Source: Marispirochaeta sp964554875 (lineage in GTDB: Bacteria; Spirochaetota; Spirochaetia; JC444; Marispirochaetaceae). Taken from it: a DNA stretch of 64,000 nucleotides. Position 1 is the first letter of the stretch. Each line of letters begins with the position of its first letter. Made by a program: the position numbers and the translations under genes. The stretch is taken from the NCBI GenBank assembly GCA_964554875.1, contig CAZKQJ010000008.1, forward strand, positions 1 through 64,000, written 5' to 3'. Shown one piece after another: positions 50,633-60,241 of the stretch. Below the pieces are notes generated by a model that saw nothing but the letters and a program-made list of their open reading frames with translations, did no database searches and was not told where the DNA came from.

Positions 50633-52486
50633 ATGATAGAAAAGCAGCGACTGACCAGATTCACCATCTTCGCAATCCTGACAGCAATTGTTATCGTTTT
50701 TGTTGTCTGGAGGTATACCGAAATAATGCTCTTTTCCTCTCCCGCGAAAGCGAGACAGTACCGGACTCGTGAGATTGTCGAACGCGGTCCGATTCTTGAC
50801 AGGGACGGACGCATACTTGCAATTCAGACCCAGCTGGATACGGTCACAGCCTGGATGCCCAGTGTCGGTGATCCTGAAAAAACCTACAATGCCCTGATCC
50901 AGGCTCTTGACCTGGACAGACAGGAATTGAAGCGCAAGTTTGAAACCCGCAGCGGTTTTTTTTACATAAAAAGGAAAATTTCCCGCAGCGAAAGTCGCTC
51001 CATGCAGGAGCTTATGGCCAGTCAGGACCTTAGAGGGATATCCCTCATACCCGAATACGGCAGGGTTTACCCGGAAAAGAAACTGGCCTCCCACGTGGTT
51101 GGCTTTGCGGGAACGGATAATGTCGGCCTTGTGGGAATCGAGTATACCTACGACAAGGTCCTCTTTCCAGCACCCGAGTCCGGGAATACCCAATACGGAA
51201 ACCAGCTTTTTCTGACCATCGATGTCAATCTTCAGCATCTGCTGGAAGAACTCGCCCTCGAATCCTTTGAAGAAAACAAACCTGAATCAGTTACCCTTAT
51301 AGCTTCTGATGCAAAGACGGGGGAAATACTCGCATATGTATCCATTCCCGGTTTTGATCCCAATACATTTTCCGGCTTCTCTCCCCAGGAAAAGGTAAAC
51401 GTTCCAGCCACCGTGGCTTACGAGCCCGGGTCCGTATTCAAGGTATTTTCCATTGCATCGTTTCTCGAACTGGGCGGAATAGCTCCTGAAACGACCTTTT
51501 TCTGCGGAGGCAGTTACGAAAACGTCACTCCTCCCATCAACTGTCTTGGTTACCACGGGCTTGTAAATGCCGAAGATATCCTGAAAAACTCCTGTAATGC
51601 AGGAGCGGGTTACGCCTCCGAAACAGTCGGGAAAGATGATTTTCACAGCCTGCTTAGCGCCTTCGGATTTGGAACAAGAACAGGCATACCCTTCCCGGGC
51701 GAAACCAACGGTATTTTCAGAAAACCCCAGGATTGGTCGGAGCGGACAAAACCAACCATCGCCATGGGTCAGGAGATTTCCGTCTCCGCGCTTCAGGTAA
51801 TACAGGCCGCCAGCGCCTTTGCTAATGACGGTGTAATGCTGCGCCCCATGCTGGTAAAAAAGATCGTCAGTCCGGAGGGAAAGACCCTGCAGGAGTTCCA
51901 GCGCGAACCTGTGCGACAGGTCGTTTCCTCTCATGTTGCCAGAGAGATACTCATGATGATGGAGTCGGTAACCCAGCCCGACGGAACTGCTCACCGGGCA
52001 GCAGTAGAGGGCATGAGGATTTCCGCAAAAACCGGAACAGCCCAGCTCATCGATCCCCGCACAGGCAGATATTCGGAAGAGGATTACGTTGCCAGCTGCC
52101 TCGCCCTCTTTCCCAGCGAGGACCCCCAGATCATCCTCTACGCAGCAATACATAAACCCAAAGGTCCCTCCACCTTCGGTGGTCGCATTGCTGCTCCTCT
52201 TGTGGGGAAAGCCGCTGAAGAGGTGATACGTCACCTGGGAATACCTCGGGAGGGAGATACCCTGATTGAACATCCCGGCAGAGTCCAGATAAACGTTCCC
52301 TCTCCCCTCCGGATAACAGACAGCCTTCCGGATTTAACCGGCCGGCCCAAACGGGACCTGCTTCCGCTCTACAATATTCCCGGCGCCGTTATAGAGATTC
52401 GCGGGGAAGGCTGGGTAAGCAGACAATCCCCTGCCCCGGGGACACCCATTCGTGAAGGCATGCGTATTGTCGTGGAGCTTGAATAG
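50633..52486 (+). CDS. Class B penicillin-binding protein, FtsI-like with PASTA domain
   Basis: A 617-residue peptidoglycan transpeptidase. One membrane helix (about 10-30), a dimerisation domain with RGPILDRDGRILA, then the transpeptidase: SVFK (267-270), SCN (320-322) and KTG (466-468) all present. A PASTA domain is at about 555-617. FtsI-type enzymes make septal peptidoglycan. The ATG at 50633 follows the membrane-segment rule; the upstream frame overlaps the divergent gene. It is followed directly by the Maf-like gene. Confidence 0.92.
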   Translation: MIEKQRLTRFTIFAILTAIVIVFVVWRYTEIMLFSSPAKARQYRTREIVERGPILDRDGRILAIQTQLDTVTAWMPSVGDPEKTYNALIQALDLDRQELKRKFETRSGFFYIKRKISRSESRSMQELMASQDLRGISLIPEYGRVYPEKKLASHVVGFAGTDNVGLVGIEYTYDKVLFPAPESGNTQYGNQLFLTIDVNLQHLLEELALESFEENKPESVTLIASDAKTGEILAYVSIPGFDPNTFSGFSPQEKVNVPATVAYEPGSVFKVFSIASFLELGGIAPETTFFCGGSYENVTPPINCLGYHGLVNAEDILKNSCNAGAGYASETVGKDDFHSLLSAFGFGTRTGIPFPGETNGIFRKPQDWSERTKPTIAMGQEISVSALQVIQAASAFANDGVMLRPMLVKKIVSPEGKTLQEFQREPVRQVVSSHVAREILMMMESVTQPDGTAHRAAVEGMRISAKTGTAQLIDPRTGRYSEEDYVASCLALFPSEDPQIILYAAIHKPKGPSTFGGRIAAPLVGKAAEEVIRHLGIPREGDTLIEHPGRVQINVPSPLRITDSLPDLTGRPKRDLLPLYNIPGAVIEIRGEGWVSRQSPAPGTPIREGMRIVVELE

Positions 52487-54259
52487 ATGTATGAATCGAA
52501 CATCAGCACCCTCAGCAGTCTATGGCCAGATTTCCGCAAAGAGATTACATGCAGGTATGCTCCCCATCCGGAAGCCCGAATTATTTCTACAGATACAGGG
52601 GAAGCCGCTTTGGTCCTCGACGGCCGTTTTCTCAGTCCCCGGAGAGACCCGATCCGGGAGGCGGAGAGAATAATTGATGCCTGTTTTCCTGCAGCCCCCG
52701 ATCTGGCGGTCTTTCTTCACTTTGGGCTCGGCTACGAACTGGAGGCTTTCTTTCGACGCTTTCCAGATACATCTGTCATTCTGTTGGAACCGGACATTCC
52801 CCTCTTTTTGACCGCCCTCAGTGCCAGAGATTACCGGGAGCTCTTTAGGCACGAAAAACTCGTGCTTCTCCTGGATACCCCTGCCTCGTCTCTTGCTGCC
52901 TTTCTGAACGACCGTGGGAACGATTCGGTGGAACTCTACTCCATCAGGAGCATTGCGCGACTGCATCCCGAATATCTGGAAGCTCTGAAGGAATGGATGC
53001 ATCGCTTTCATTCCAGGCGGGATATAAACCGTAATACCCTCAGGCGTTTCGGACGCGTATGGGTCCGCAACCTCCTTTCCAACCTTCAGATCCTTGCAGA
53101 GGCAGCCCCCCTTGGAGAAATCGAAGGTATTCTCAAAGGACTGCCCTGTCTTGTTCTCGCTGCAGGACCCAGCCTGGATGCCCTTTCTGAGCATATACAT
53201 GAACTGCAAAAAAGGATGGTACTGATAGCGGTAGACACTTCGGCGGCCTGGTGCAGCGAAAAAGGCATTCAGCCGGATTTCCTCGTTGTTGTTGACCCCC
53301 AGTACTGGAATACCCGACATCTCGATCCTGTTGACCGGGAGCAGGTGCTGGTTTCCGAATCGTCTACCCATCCCGCGGTATTCCGAAGAATCTCCGGGCC
53401 CCGTTTTTTCTGTTCATCCCTTTTTCCCCTCGGGAGTTTTTTTGAAAAGGACCTCGGAATATATGGAAAACTTGGAGCGGGAGGCTCCGTATCCACCAGT
53501 GCCTGGGACCTGGGGCGTTTTCTCGGAGCGGGGACGATTTACTGTGCCGGTCTTGATCTCGGATACCCGGAGCTCAGGACCCATTATTCCGGGAGCCTGT
53601 TCGAAGAACTGTCACATATCTGGTCGTGCAGAACCAAGCCTTCAATGACTCAGCATTTCCGCTATATTCGTGATGGAAGTCCGGTGTTGAGTGAATCGAC
53701 CTCAGGAGAGAAGGTTTTAAGCGATAAAAGATTATCCCTCTACCGCTGGTGGTTTGAAAACCGGATGATCGAGCCCGAATCCCCGCCCACCTTTACCCTA
53801 TCCAGAAAAGGGGTTCGTATTCAGGGTATGGAATATACTCCCCTTCGTAAGCTCATGGATCTTCCTGAAGTACGGGAGGAGTTGGACAATCTGCTGCCTG
53901 ACATACATTACCGCTCCGACAGAAGTAATCCTGATGCTTTCGAAACAATTCTCAAGGGACTGAATAATCTTGAGGGTACCCTTACGAAACTGGAAAAGCT
54001 CTGTCGCAAGGCACTGTCTGTCCTTGATGAGTCCTCCGGCACCAGCGGAGAACTCCTGACTGCCCTCTCGAATATAGATACCGAAATTATGGAAAATCAG
54101 GCCAAGGATATAGCCGGTTTCTTGTTTGATTCCGAACCCGATCCTGCGGAGGATCCGCTTGAGTCTTCCCGAAAGGTCTACTCTTCAATTCTTGAATCTG
54201 TCCTGTATCACCGGGAACACCTTCAGCGGGCCCGCGGAATGATCAGCGCCAGACCCTAA
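52487..54259 (+). CDS. Maf-like motility accessory factor (DUF115 glycosyltransferase)
   Basis: A 590-residue protein. The central DUF115 domain (about 205-400) has LVLAAGPSLDAL, VAVDTSAAWCSEKGIQPDFLVVVDPQ and CAGLDLGYPE. These match the motility-associated factor (Maf) glycosyltransferases that add nonulosonic acids to flagellins in Campylobacter, Clostridium and others. Spirochaete FlaB proteins are known to be glycosylated, so this is a good candidate for that step. It starts right after the PBP stop codon. Confidence 0.85.
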   Translation: MYESNISTLSSLWPDFRKEITCRYAPHPEARIISTDTGEAALVLDGRFLSPRRDPIREAERIIDACFPAAPDLAVFLHFGLGYELEAFFRRFPDTSVILLEPDIPLFLTALSARDYRELFRHEKLVLLLDTPASSLAAFLNDRGNDSVELYSIRSIARLHPEYLEALKEWMHRFHSRRDINRNTLRRFGRVWVRNLLSNLQILAEAAPLGEIEGILKGLPCLVLAAGPSLDALSEHIHELQKRMVLIAVDTSAAWCSEKGIQPDFLVVVDPQYWNTRHLDPVDREQVLVSESSTHPAVFRRISGPRFFCSSLFPLGSFFEKDLGIYGKLGAGGSVSTSAWDLGRFLGAGTIYCAGLDLGYPELRTHYSGSLFEELSHIWSCRTKPSMTQHFRYIRDGSPVLSESTSGEKVLSDKRLSLYRWWFENRMIEPESPPTFTLSRKGVRIQGMEYTPLRKLMDLPEVREELDNLLPDIHYRSDRSNPDAFETILKGLNNLEGTLTKLEKLCRKALSVLDESSGTSGELLTALSNIDTEIMENQAKDIAGFLFDSEPDPAEDPLESSRKVYSSILESVLYHREHLQRARGMISARP

Positions 54260-54318
54260 AGTTTCTGCAGCATACAGCCGAACAGTTAAGTAAGAAGGAT
54301 AGAAGAACTTCTTGTTAA

Positions 54319-56433
54319 TTAAACGGTATGCTTATTTGACGTCCAGGCATACCGTTTTTTTATTGCCTCCAGGATCTGGAACTCCCGAAAGGGTTTGACA
54401 ATAACATCATTCCCCCCTGCCTTGATAAACTCATCCGCCTCATCGCTTCCTGAATGGGCAGTAAGGGCAATAACAGGAACCCGGGTAAAATCTTCCCGGG
54501 ACCTGAGAACGCGGGTAGCCTCTTTCCCGTCCATTACAGGAAGTCCTATATCCATGAAAATCAGATCCGGCTTTTCCTGGATAGCCGTTTCAACTGCTTC
54601 CTGCCCGTTTGAAGCCTCCAGTACCGTATACCCGGCGTTTTCCAGCACCCTGCGCAGATACAGCATGTTTATACGTTCATCTTCCACAATCAGGATTCTC
54701 CCTACACCGGCTTTTTCCTCAATTTCCCCGGGATCTTCACCATCGCCGCTCTTTTCAGGACCATCCGGGGATACCGTTCGAGCCGGAGGAATTCTAACTG
54801 TAAAGGTCGATCCTTTCCCTTCAACTGATTCAACCTCCAATGTCCCCTTCATAAGGCCCACAAGGGATTTGACAATTGCCAGTCCCAGTCCGGCACCCTG
54901 GTGAGTTTTTGTATAGGGATTCTCGAGTTGCCGAAAAGAGTCAAAAATACTGGACAGTTTTTCACCGGGAATGCCGATACCCTCATCCCGGACACCAAGT
55001 ACAAGCTCGGAATCCACGCGGGCGTATATCGTAATGGTACCGGTTTTTGAGTACTTGACGGCATTGGACACAAGATTGATTACCACCTGTCCTGTCCGTG
55101 TCCTGTCTCCGGAGAAGAGGATTTTTCTATCAGGTAACTGGGAAAAAATTTGTAAACCCTTTTCTTTCGCAGTTTTCTCCAGCATCATTAAGCAATTTTC
55201 AATCACCTCCCGGGGACTGAACTCCTCGATATTAAGGCGCAGACTGGCATTCTCGAGACGGGCTGTATCGAGGAGGTCATCGATGAGTTTCAGGAGGTAG
55301 TCCGCCGAATAATCTGCCATATCGATATACTCGGCCTGCAGATCCGAGAGCTCGGTATTTCTGAGAAGGGCTGTCATTCCAAGAAAACCATTCACCGGTG
55401 TACGAAGTTCATGGCTGACATTTGCCAGAAAAAGGGTTTTTGCCCTGACAGCTTTTTCAAGGTCTGCCTGAATCTCCCTGCTTCTGGCCAGTTCGCGGTT
55501 CAGTGCAGCGGTTTTCTGGAAAACCTGACGCCGCAGAGTAATGGTCCAGGTCAGTCCGATCAGGAAAACAGCTCCCACACTTATAAGTATGAGACGGGCT
55601 ACTTTTGATCCCAGCAGCCGTTTCTCCTCAATAAGTCCAAACCACTTTTCGTATATCCTGTCATATTCGCCGTTGATTTTTATAAGATTCAACCCCTCGT
55701 TCAGAATAGCAAGTAATTGTGTGTCTCCCTTGCGCACGGCAATGCAATATGAACCGGTTAAAACCGGCTCAGGAATAACCTTGACCGATTTGATTTCGTA
55801 ACGATCCAGGATAATTCCCCCCTGAGTAAGGGATGCAAGGGCACAGGCTCCCTCACCATCCGCCAGGCCACGGATGACCTCCATAACAGAATCCTTCAGA
55901 ACAAGATTTTCTTCAAACCCGTTTTCCAGCAGATAATCATGTGCCAGGTCTCCCCGCTGTACCAGTATTCTGACATTTCTGGCATCTTCAATTTTTCTGA
56001 TAGACGAATTCCTGGGAACAAAGAGATTATAGGAGGCGATAAAATGGGGAATGGTAAAATCAACTTTTCTTGATCTTTCAGGTGTCCTGAACATTCCCAT
56101 CAGAACATGAATCCTGCCATCCTCGAGTTCCTCCCTGACCTCATGCCAGGGGCCAAGATCGATGATCATTTCCAGCCCCAGAACCTCCTGTATGGCCTTC
56201 ATGACATCCACATTGAAACCGGAGGCTTGCCCTTTTCCATCCAGAAATTCAAAAGGCGGATACTGCCAGTCTCCTTTGATAAGAAGGCTCGACGTATCCG
56301 CCTCCTGAATGGAGACTGATTGAACCCTGGAAGGTGTTTCATACAGGGTATAATCTTCGGCACAGCTCGCTAATATGACAATTACAATAATAATTAGAAA
56401 GACTATCCGCATCTTTATCGGAGACAAGTTCAT
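54319..56433 (-). CDS. Hybrid sensor histidine kinase with SBP3 domain
   Basis: A 704-residue sensor. A signal ending in LASC (lipobox, Cys24) comes first, then a periplasmic solute-binding domain (SBP_bac_3, about 45-265), one membrane helix (about 278-300), HisKA with phosphoacceptor His341 in NVSHELRTP, HATPase (N452-type NLVSNAVK, DEGIGIP, GAGLGLA) and a receiver with Asp628 in FMDIGLPVMDG. It probably senses an amino acid or similar ligand. ATGA overlap with the CheA-like gene. The lipobox before a membrane helix is unusual for a kinase. Confidence 0.9.
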   Translation of the reverse strand: MNLSPIKMRIVFLIIIVIVILASCAEDYTLYETPSRVQSVSIQEADTSSLLIKGDWQYPPFEFLDGKGQASGFNVDVMKAIQEVLGLEMIIDLGPWHEVREELEDGRIHVLMGMFRTPERSRKVDFTIPHFIASYNLFVPRNSSIRKIEDARNVRILVQRGDLAHDYLLENGFEENLVLKDSVMEVIRGLADGEGACALASLTQGGIILDRYEIKSVKVIPEPVLTGSYCIAVRKGDTQLLAILNEGLNLIKINGEYDRIYEKWFGLIEEKRLLGSKVARLILISVGAVFLIGLTWTITLRRQVFQKTAALNRELARSREIQADLEKAVRAKTLFLANVSHELRTPVNGFLGMTALLRNTELSDLQAEYIDMADYSADYLLKLIDDLLDTARLENASLRLNIEEFSPREVIENCLMMLEKTAKEKGLQIFSQLPDRKILFSGDRTRTGQVVINLVSNAVKYSKTGTITIYARVDSELVLGVRDEGIGIPGEKLSSIFDSFRQLENPYTKTHQGAGLGLAIVKSLVGLMKGTLEVESVEGKGSTFTVRIPPARTVSPDGPEKSGDGEDPGEIEEKAGVGRILIVEDERINMLYLRRVLENAGYTVLEASNGQEAVETAIQEKPDLIFMDIGLPVMDGKEATRVLRSREDFTRVPVIALTAHSGSDEADEFIKAGGNDVIVKPFREFQILEAIKKRYAWTSNKHTV
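54321..54361 (+). terminator. Terminator of the PBP-Maf unit, made partly of kinase codons
   Basis: AAACGGTATGC and GCATACCGTTT form an 11-bp stem over a 15-base loop, followed by T7. It lies inside the last codons of the convergent hybrid-kinase gene, so both functions share the sequence. Confidence 0.8.
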
Positions 56434-58295
56434 GTGTCATGCTTTCCAGGTTTTTTCAGATTGAACAGGTCATCACTGTGAAGAAAACGTATATCAGTTT
56501 TCAGATCACCGATCGAGAGCTGCGACAGGGCTTCACTACCCGCTCTTTCCGGCACAGTGAACAGATCGGCTGGAAATGTCTCCGAAAAAAGCAGCCTGTC
56601 GACAAGAAGATAATAGTTTTCCCGGCTGCTTCTGATCTTTATCAGGGTATCCTCAGGAACAGAATTATCACTCCAGAAAAGATATCCTTCACAGGTATAA
56701 ACCGGACAGCCGCGATACCGCACATGCCCATCCTGGTCGTCGCGGAACTCATTTTGCTGCGGTTTCTCGTGTTCAAGAAAAACTGATTCCTCCACAGCAA
56801 GGGTGTACTGTTTATACTGCGCGAAATAGACCTTTCTGCCAGCCGCCTCCAGAGGGATTCTGATACAGAACTCGGCCCCCTGATTCCCCCTGTTCTCGAG
56901 GATGACACTTGCTCCGGGGATCCTGCCTATCTCCTCCGCAACAATATCCAGCCCCACACCCCTCCCCGCCTCCAGAGAGATAATCTCGCTGGTGGAGAAA
57001 CCCGGAGATGTAATTATGTCCATGAGCGGAGCGTCTGCATCCACTCCATGCTCCAGCGCCTTCTTCCGAATGGCCTTCTCATCCATACCCCTGCCGTCAT
57101 CCTGAATATAGATACGAATTTCCTCTTCGTTGCGCTGGTATCGAACCGACACCTCACCCCGCGGGGATTTCCCTTTTTTCAGACGCTCGGAGGGCTCTTC
57201 TATACCGTGACTTACAGCGTTTCGCAACAGCTGAACCAGAGAATCCCGTAAACTCTGAACAAACCAGCTCTCAATATGCTGTTCCCCGCCCTGTAAGAGA
57301 CAGCGGGCCTCTTTACCCTGTCCTGCGGCACTGTTCTGGACTATTTCCGGCAAATCGTGAAACCCTGTTTCAAATGAAATAAATCGGGTCGCCTGCAGGG
57401 TTTTTCCCATGTCTGAGAAAATCTCTGCAAGACGTACAGACCCGTGATCAACGGAGGATTCCATCTGCGCTGTCCGGATCTTTCCTTGCAGGTAGTTATA
57501 CCAGAGAGAAACAAGATCATGGCGATTAATAATCACCTGATAATCGTTTTCCCTGGTTTTATTTGGGCCTTTTCTGGATGGGGCGTCAAACAGATACTGT
57601 TCCCAGCTTAACCTGGTAAGAAAAACCCTTTTAACCTGATCAACCTTAACCGCGTTAAAAAGATCCTTCTCCGGTTTGGAGGTCGTGAAATAGTATTCAG
57701 GATTTACTCCCTTCTCATCAAAAGGCTGTGACAGGTCCGGAACACTCCCTATCACATTTACAATCTGCTCCAGGTTATTCAGAATCAAAACTGCCTTTGG
57801 ATACAGCATCTCCGTGTTATCTTCAAATTCACATATCATTCGGTAAAAAAACTCTCCCCTGTCCCGGGCTTCCGTAAGAAACGTGATCTGGAATTCACCC
57901 AGGACTGCAGGATTTGTCAGACTCTCTTCCGGGGTTCTGTTCTGAAGAAGGTGTGCCTTGTCAAGCGGCGAAGAGGATTCACTGAACGAGCCCGCTTCCC
58001 GGGCAATTTCACCTTCAAGTCGCGAAACTGCTTCAAACAGACGGTTCAAATGTCCCCCGTACTCCGGTTCTTCCTTTATTTCCTGGAGAGCCGATTCGGC
58101 TATGTGAGCCAAGTCTGCAATACTCTTTTTTCTTAAATGAGACGCTTCCGATTTTATACTGTGCATAAGGCGAAAGGCCGTATCAATGTCTTCACCCTCC
58201 GCAGTCCCCGATTCCAGCATGGAAAGAAGAGGGTTAAGCTGGGCAAGATAATCCCTGGAGTCCTGTATAAAGATCTTCTGATAATAGGCTGTCAC
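56430..58295 (-). CDS. CheA-like histidine kinase
   Basis: A 621-residue kinase. The Hpt domain has His45 in FRLMHSIKSEASHL. A P2-like ferredoxin fold follows (about 135-235, LYPKAVLILNNLEQI, YYFTTSKPEK). The ATPase domain has LLRNAVSHG (357-364), DDGRGM (399-404) and GRGVGLDI (444-451). The last 130 residues look like a weakly conserved CheW domain. The GTG start overlaps the J-HEAT gene stop (GTGA), with GGAG upstream. It differs from the main chemotaxis CheA by its context beside chaperone genes. Confidence 0.85.
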   Translation of the reverse strand: MTAYYQKIFIQDSRDYLAQLNPLLSMLESGTAEGEDIDTAFRLMHSIKSEASHLRKKSIADLAHIAESALQEIKEEPEYGGHLNRLFEAVSRLEGEIAREAGSFSESSSPLDKAHLLQNRTPEESLTNPAVLGEFQITFLTEARDRGEFFYRMICEFEDNTEMLYPKAVLILNNLEQIVNVIGSVPDLSQPFDEKGVNPEYYFTTSKPEKDLFNAVKVDQVKRVFLTRLSWEQYLFDAPSRKGPNKTRENDYQVIINRHDLVSLWYNYLQGKIRTAQMESSVDHGSVRLAEIFSDMGKTLQATRFISFETGFHDLPEIVQNSAAGQGKEARCLLQGGEQHIESWFVQSLRDSLVQLLRNAVSHGIEEPSERLKKGKSPRGEVSVRYQRNEEEIRIYIQDDGRGMDEKAIRKKALEHGVDADAPLMDIITSPGFSTSEIISLEAGRGVGLDIVAEEIGRIPGASVILENRGNQGAEFCIRIPLEAAGRKVYFAQYKQYTLAVEESVFLEHEKPQQNEFRDDQDGHVRYRGCPVYTCEGYLFWSDNSVPEDTLIKIRSSRENYYLLVDRLLFSETFPADLFTVPERAGSEALSQLSIGDLKTDIRFLHSDDLFNLKKPGKHDT

Positions 58296-58966
58296 CTGGC
58301 ACTCCTCTTCCGCTGCAGATAATTAAAAAGGCGTAGCGATTTTCTGCGTATAACCGAACTTGTGTCCTGCATTCCGCTGATGATGATTTCCCTGAAACTT
58401 GAATAGTTTTCAATTATTCCTATGGTTTCAAGAATCGAGTTTTTTATTGCAGTATTGCCCCGGCGAAACAGCAAAGCAAGATCCGGAGCTGCGTGTTCAA
58501 GCTTCAGCTTCCCTATGGCGTGTACCGAGGATATCACAACCTGGGGATCCTTATCACGGAGGGCTTTTCGTAAATAGACATAACTGCTTTTCTGGCCGCT
58601 GTTTCCCAGGCGCAGCGCAGCGAAAGATCGCAGATAGGGAGTTTTTCCGTTCAGCAGGGTATTTCCAATGCTGTAAAGACTCTCGTTTTGTCCCCGGTTC
58701 CGATCAGTCCGTGTTTTCCTTACCCCCTGGCTTTTGCGGAAAGCACTAGCTTCCGAACGGGGTGGAAAATCGAGAATTCTCCTGGCTGATTTAAAATTAG
58801 AGATTGATCGATAGGCCTCAACAACTTTTGTAAAAGCAAGGCTGTCCGGTCGCTGCCCGGTATCCGGATGAAGTTCCATAACCATACGCCGATAGGCGCG
58901 TTTTATCTCTGATTCCGGAGCCGATTCAGGGATCCCCAGTATTCTGAAACATTCCCTATCCAGCAC
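58292..58966 (-). CDS. J-domain protein with HEAT-like repeats
   Basis: About 224 residues from GTG 58966 (GGGAGG six bases upstream); an ATG at 58987 gives a seven-residue longer form. The N-terminus is a J-domain: FRILGIPESAPESEIKRAYRRMVMELHPD with the invariant HPD, which stimulates Hsp70 ATPase. A basic linker follows, then about 130 residues of HEAT/PBS-like alpha-repeats (LRSFAALRLGNSGQKSSYVYLRKALRDKD). No zinc finger of DnaJ is present. It overlaps the Hsp70-like gene upstream and the CheA-like gene downstream. Confidence 0.82.
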   Translation of the reverse strand: MLDRECFRILGIPESAPESEIKRAYRRMVMELHPDTGQRPDSLAFTKVVEAYRSISNFKSARRILDFPPRSEASAFRKSQGVRKTRTDRNRGQNESLYSIGNTLLNGKTPYLRSFAALRLGNSGQKSSYVYLRKALRDKDPQVVISSVHAIGKLKLEHAAPDLALLFRRGNTAIKNSILETIGIIENYSSFREIIISGMQDTSSVIRRKSLRLFNYLQRKRSAR

Positions 58967-60236
58967 AATCAGCCTCCCTGCCCGCATCCATGGATTTTAT
59001 CTCCTTCAAAACACTCCATAAAGCGATAGAACACTCCCGCTTTAAACCGGGATCAGCTGATTTCTTTTCCCTGCGGGCAAGCTCCAGTATAGCATCGATA
59101 TCTTCTGAAAGCTCCGGATCGATAAAAAATCTTCGTCCCCGATATTCCCGTTCAACCCTGGAAATGAGCATATCAATATCATTTTTGCTATAGCCCTGGT
59201 ATTCCCGGGAGGAATGGCATGCACTGATCCTCATGGTTTCCGAAATACTTCCTGTGGAGCTTTGCACGCGGACAGTCAACAGGCCGTTGGGCTGCAACAT
59301 GAACTGAATATAAATCTTCGGGCGCCCGTGACTGGACGGGAGAGTTTCCGGGAGCCTTATACGGCTGAGAGAAATAACCCGGGTTGGATCTTCAGTACTT
59401 CGCTGGATAACATGAATCTCTACCTGGCGTTGATTCTCCGCGAGGGTGGTAAAGATCCTCTGTTCCGAGGCAGGCAGAGGACTGTTCTTTTTCAGCATCC
59501 AGAAGGACCTTCCCCAATCTATTTCCAGTCCGATGTCCGCTGCCGATACAGCAGCCGAACTCTGCACCGGGGCCGTTTTTATTTGTGACAGAATAAGGGC
59601 CCCAAGAGCTGCTTCTTCCGAAGGACATACTTTTATGTATACCGATTCAGGAAAAATGTTCGCCACACACTTTCGAATTGAAGGAACGTGTAATCCTCCA
59701 CCTGTAAGAAGGACAGTATTAATTTCCGAGCCCCGGTATCCCGATGCCCGTAACAGCTGCCGTATGAGCTCTTCAATACGGGTCAAACGGATAACCCCCG
59801 ACGAGCGATTACTCAGTCCCCTTTCCAACTCAACGAAAGTATCCCTGATATCCAGTAGGGATGCCGCGAACCTGCCCTTTTCAAAATCAAGCACAATAAT
59901 CTTACCGGACCGCCCCTTGTTCACGGCAATTGCGACGGCCTCTGCCCGGTGGATTAAGAGAATATGCTGAAAACCGGCTTTTTTACCTGCTTCGGTAATC
60001 CTCCGGGCAAACGTGCCACCTGTGCCTTCGGAAAGCGCGATTACCGCACTATCCGCACGACTGCCGCATTGCCGTTTTACAAGCTCCTGAATCAGTCTGA
60101 AACGCAACTCAGGACTGCATGAAGATGTTACCGGATACCTGAGAGTCCCATACGGATCAGGAAGGGCTTGTGTTTTTTTTCCGTCAAATAATGCAACTGA
60201 TGTATTCGCTGTACCAAAATCTATGCCTGCTACCAT
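58956..60236 (-). CDS. Reduced Hsp70-family protein
   Basis: A 426-residue Hsp70 relative, against about 640 for DnaK. Phosphate-1 loop IDFGTANTSVALF (5-17) and the adenosine motif LLTGGGLHVPS (about 205-215) are kept. Phosphate-2 (DLGGGTF in DnaK) is degenerate, LDFEKGRFA. After it, the roughly 90-residue stretch that makes subdomain IIB is missing. A substrate-binding beta domain follows (about 250-360: FWMLKKNSPLPASEQRIF, VEIHVIQ, PNGLLTVRVQ) and then a short helical lid. J-partner is the next gene. Confidence 0.82.
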   Translation of the reverse strand: MVAGIDFGTANTSVALFDGKKTQALPDPYGTLRYPVTSSCSPELRFRLIQELVKRQCGSRADSAVIALSEGTGGTFARRITEAGKKAGFQHILLIHRAEAVAIAVNKGRSGKIIVLDFEKGRFAASLLDIRDTFVELERGLSNRSSGVIRLTRIEELIRQLLRASGYRGSEINTVLLTGGGLHVPSIRKCVANIFPESVYIKVCPSEEAALGALILSQIKTAPVQSSAAVSAADIGLEIDWGRSFWMLKKNSPLPASEQRIFTTLAENQRQVEIHVIQRSTEDPTRVISLSRIRLPETLPSSHGRPKIYIQFMLQPNGLLTVRVQSSTGSISETMRISACHSSREYQGYSKNDIDMLISRVEREYRGRRFFIDPELSEDIDAILELARREKKSADPGLKRECSIALWSVLKEIKSMDAGREADCAG

Positions 60237-60241
60237 ACTCT

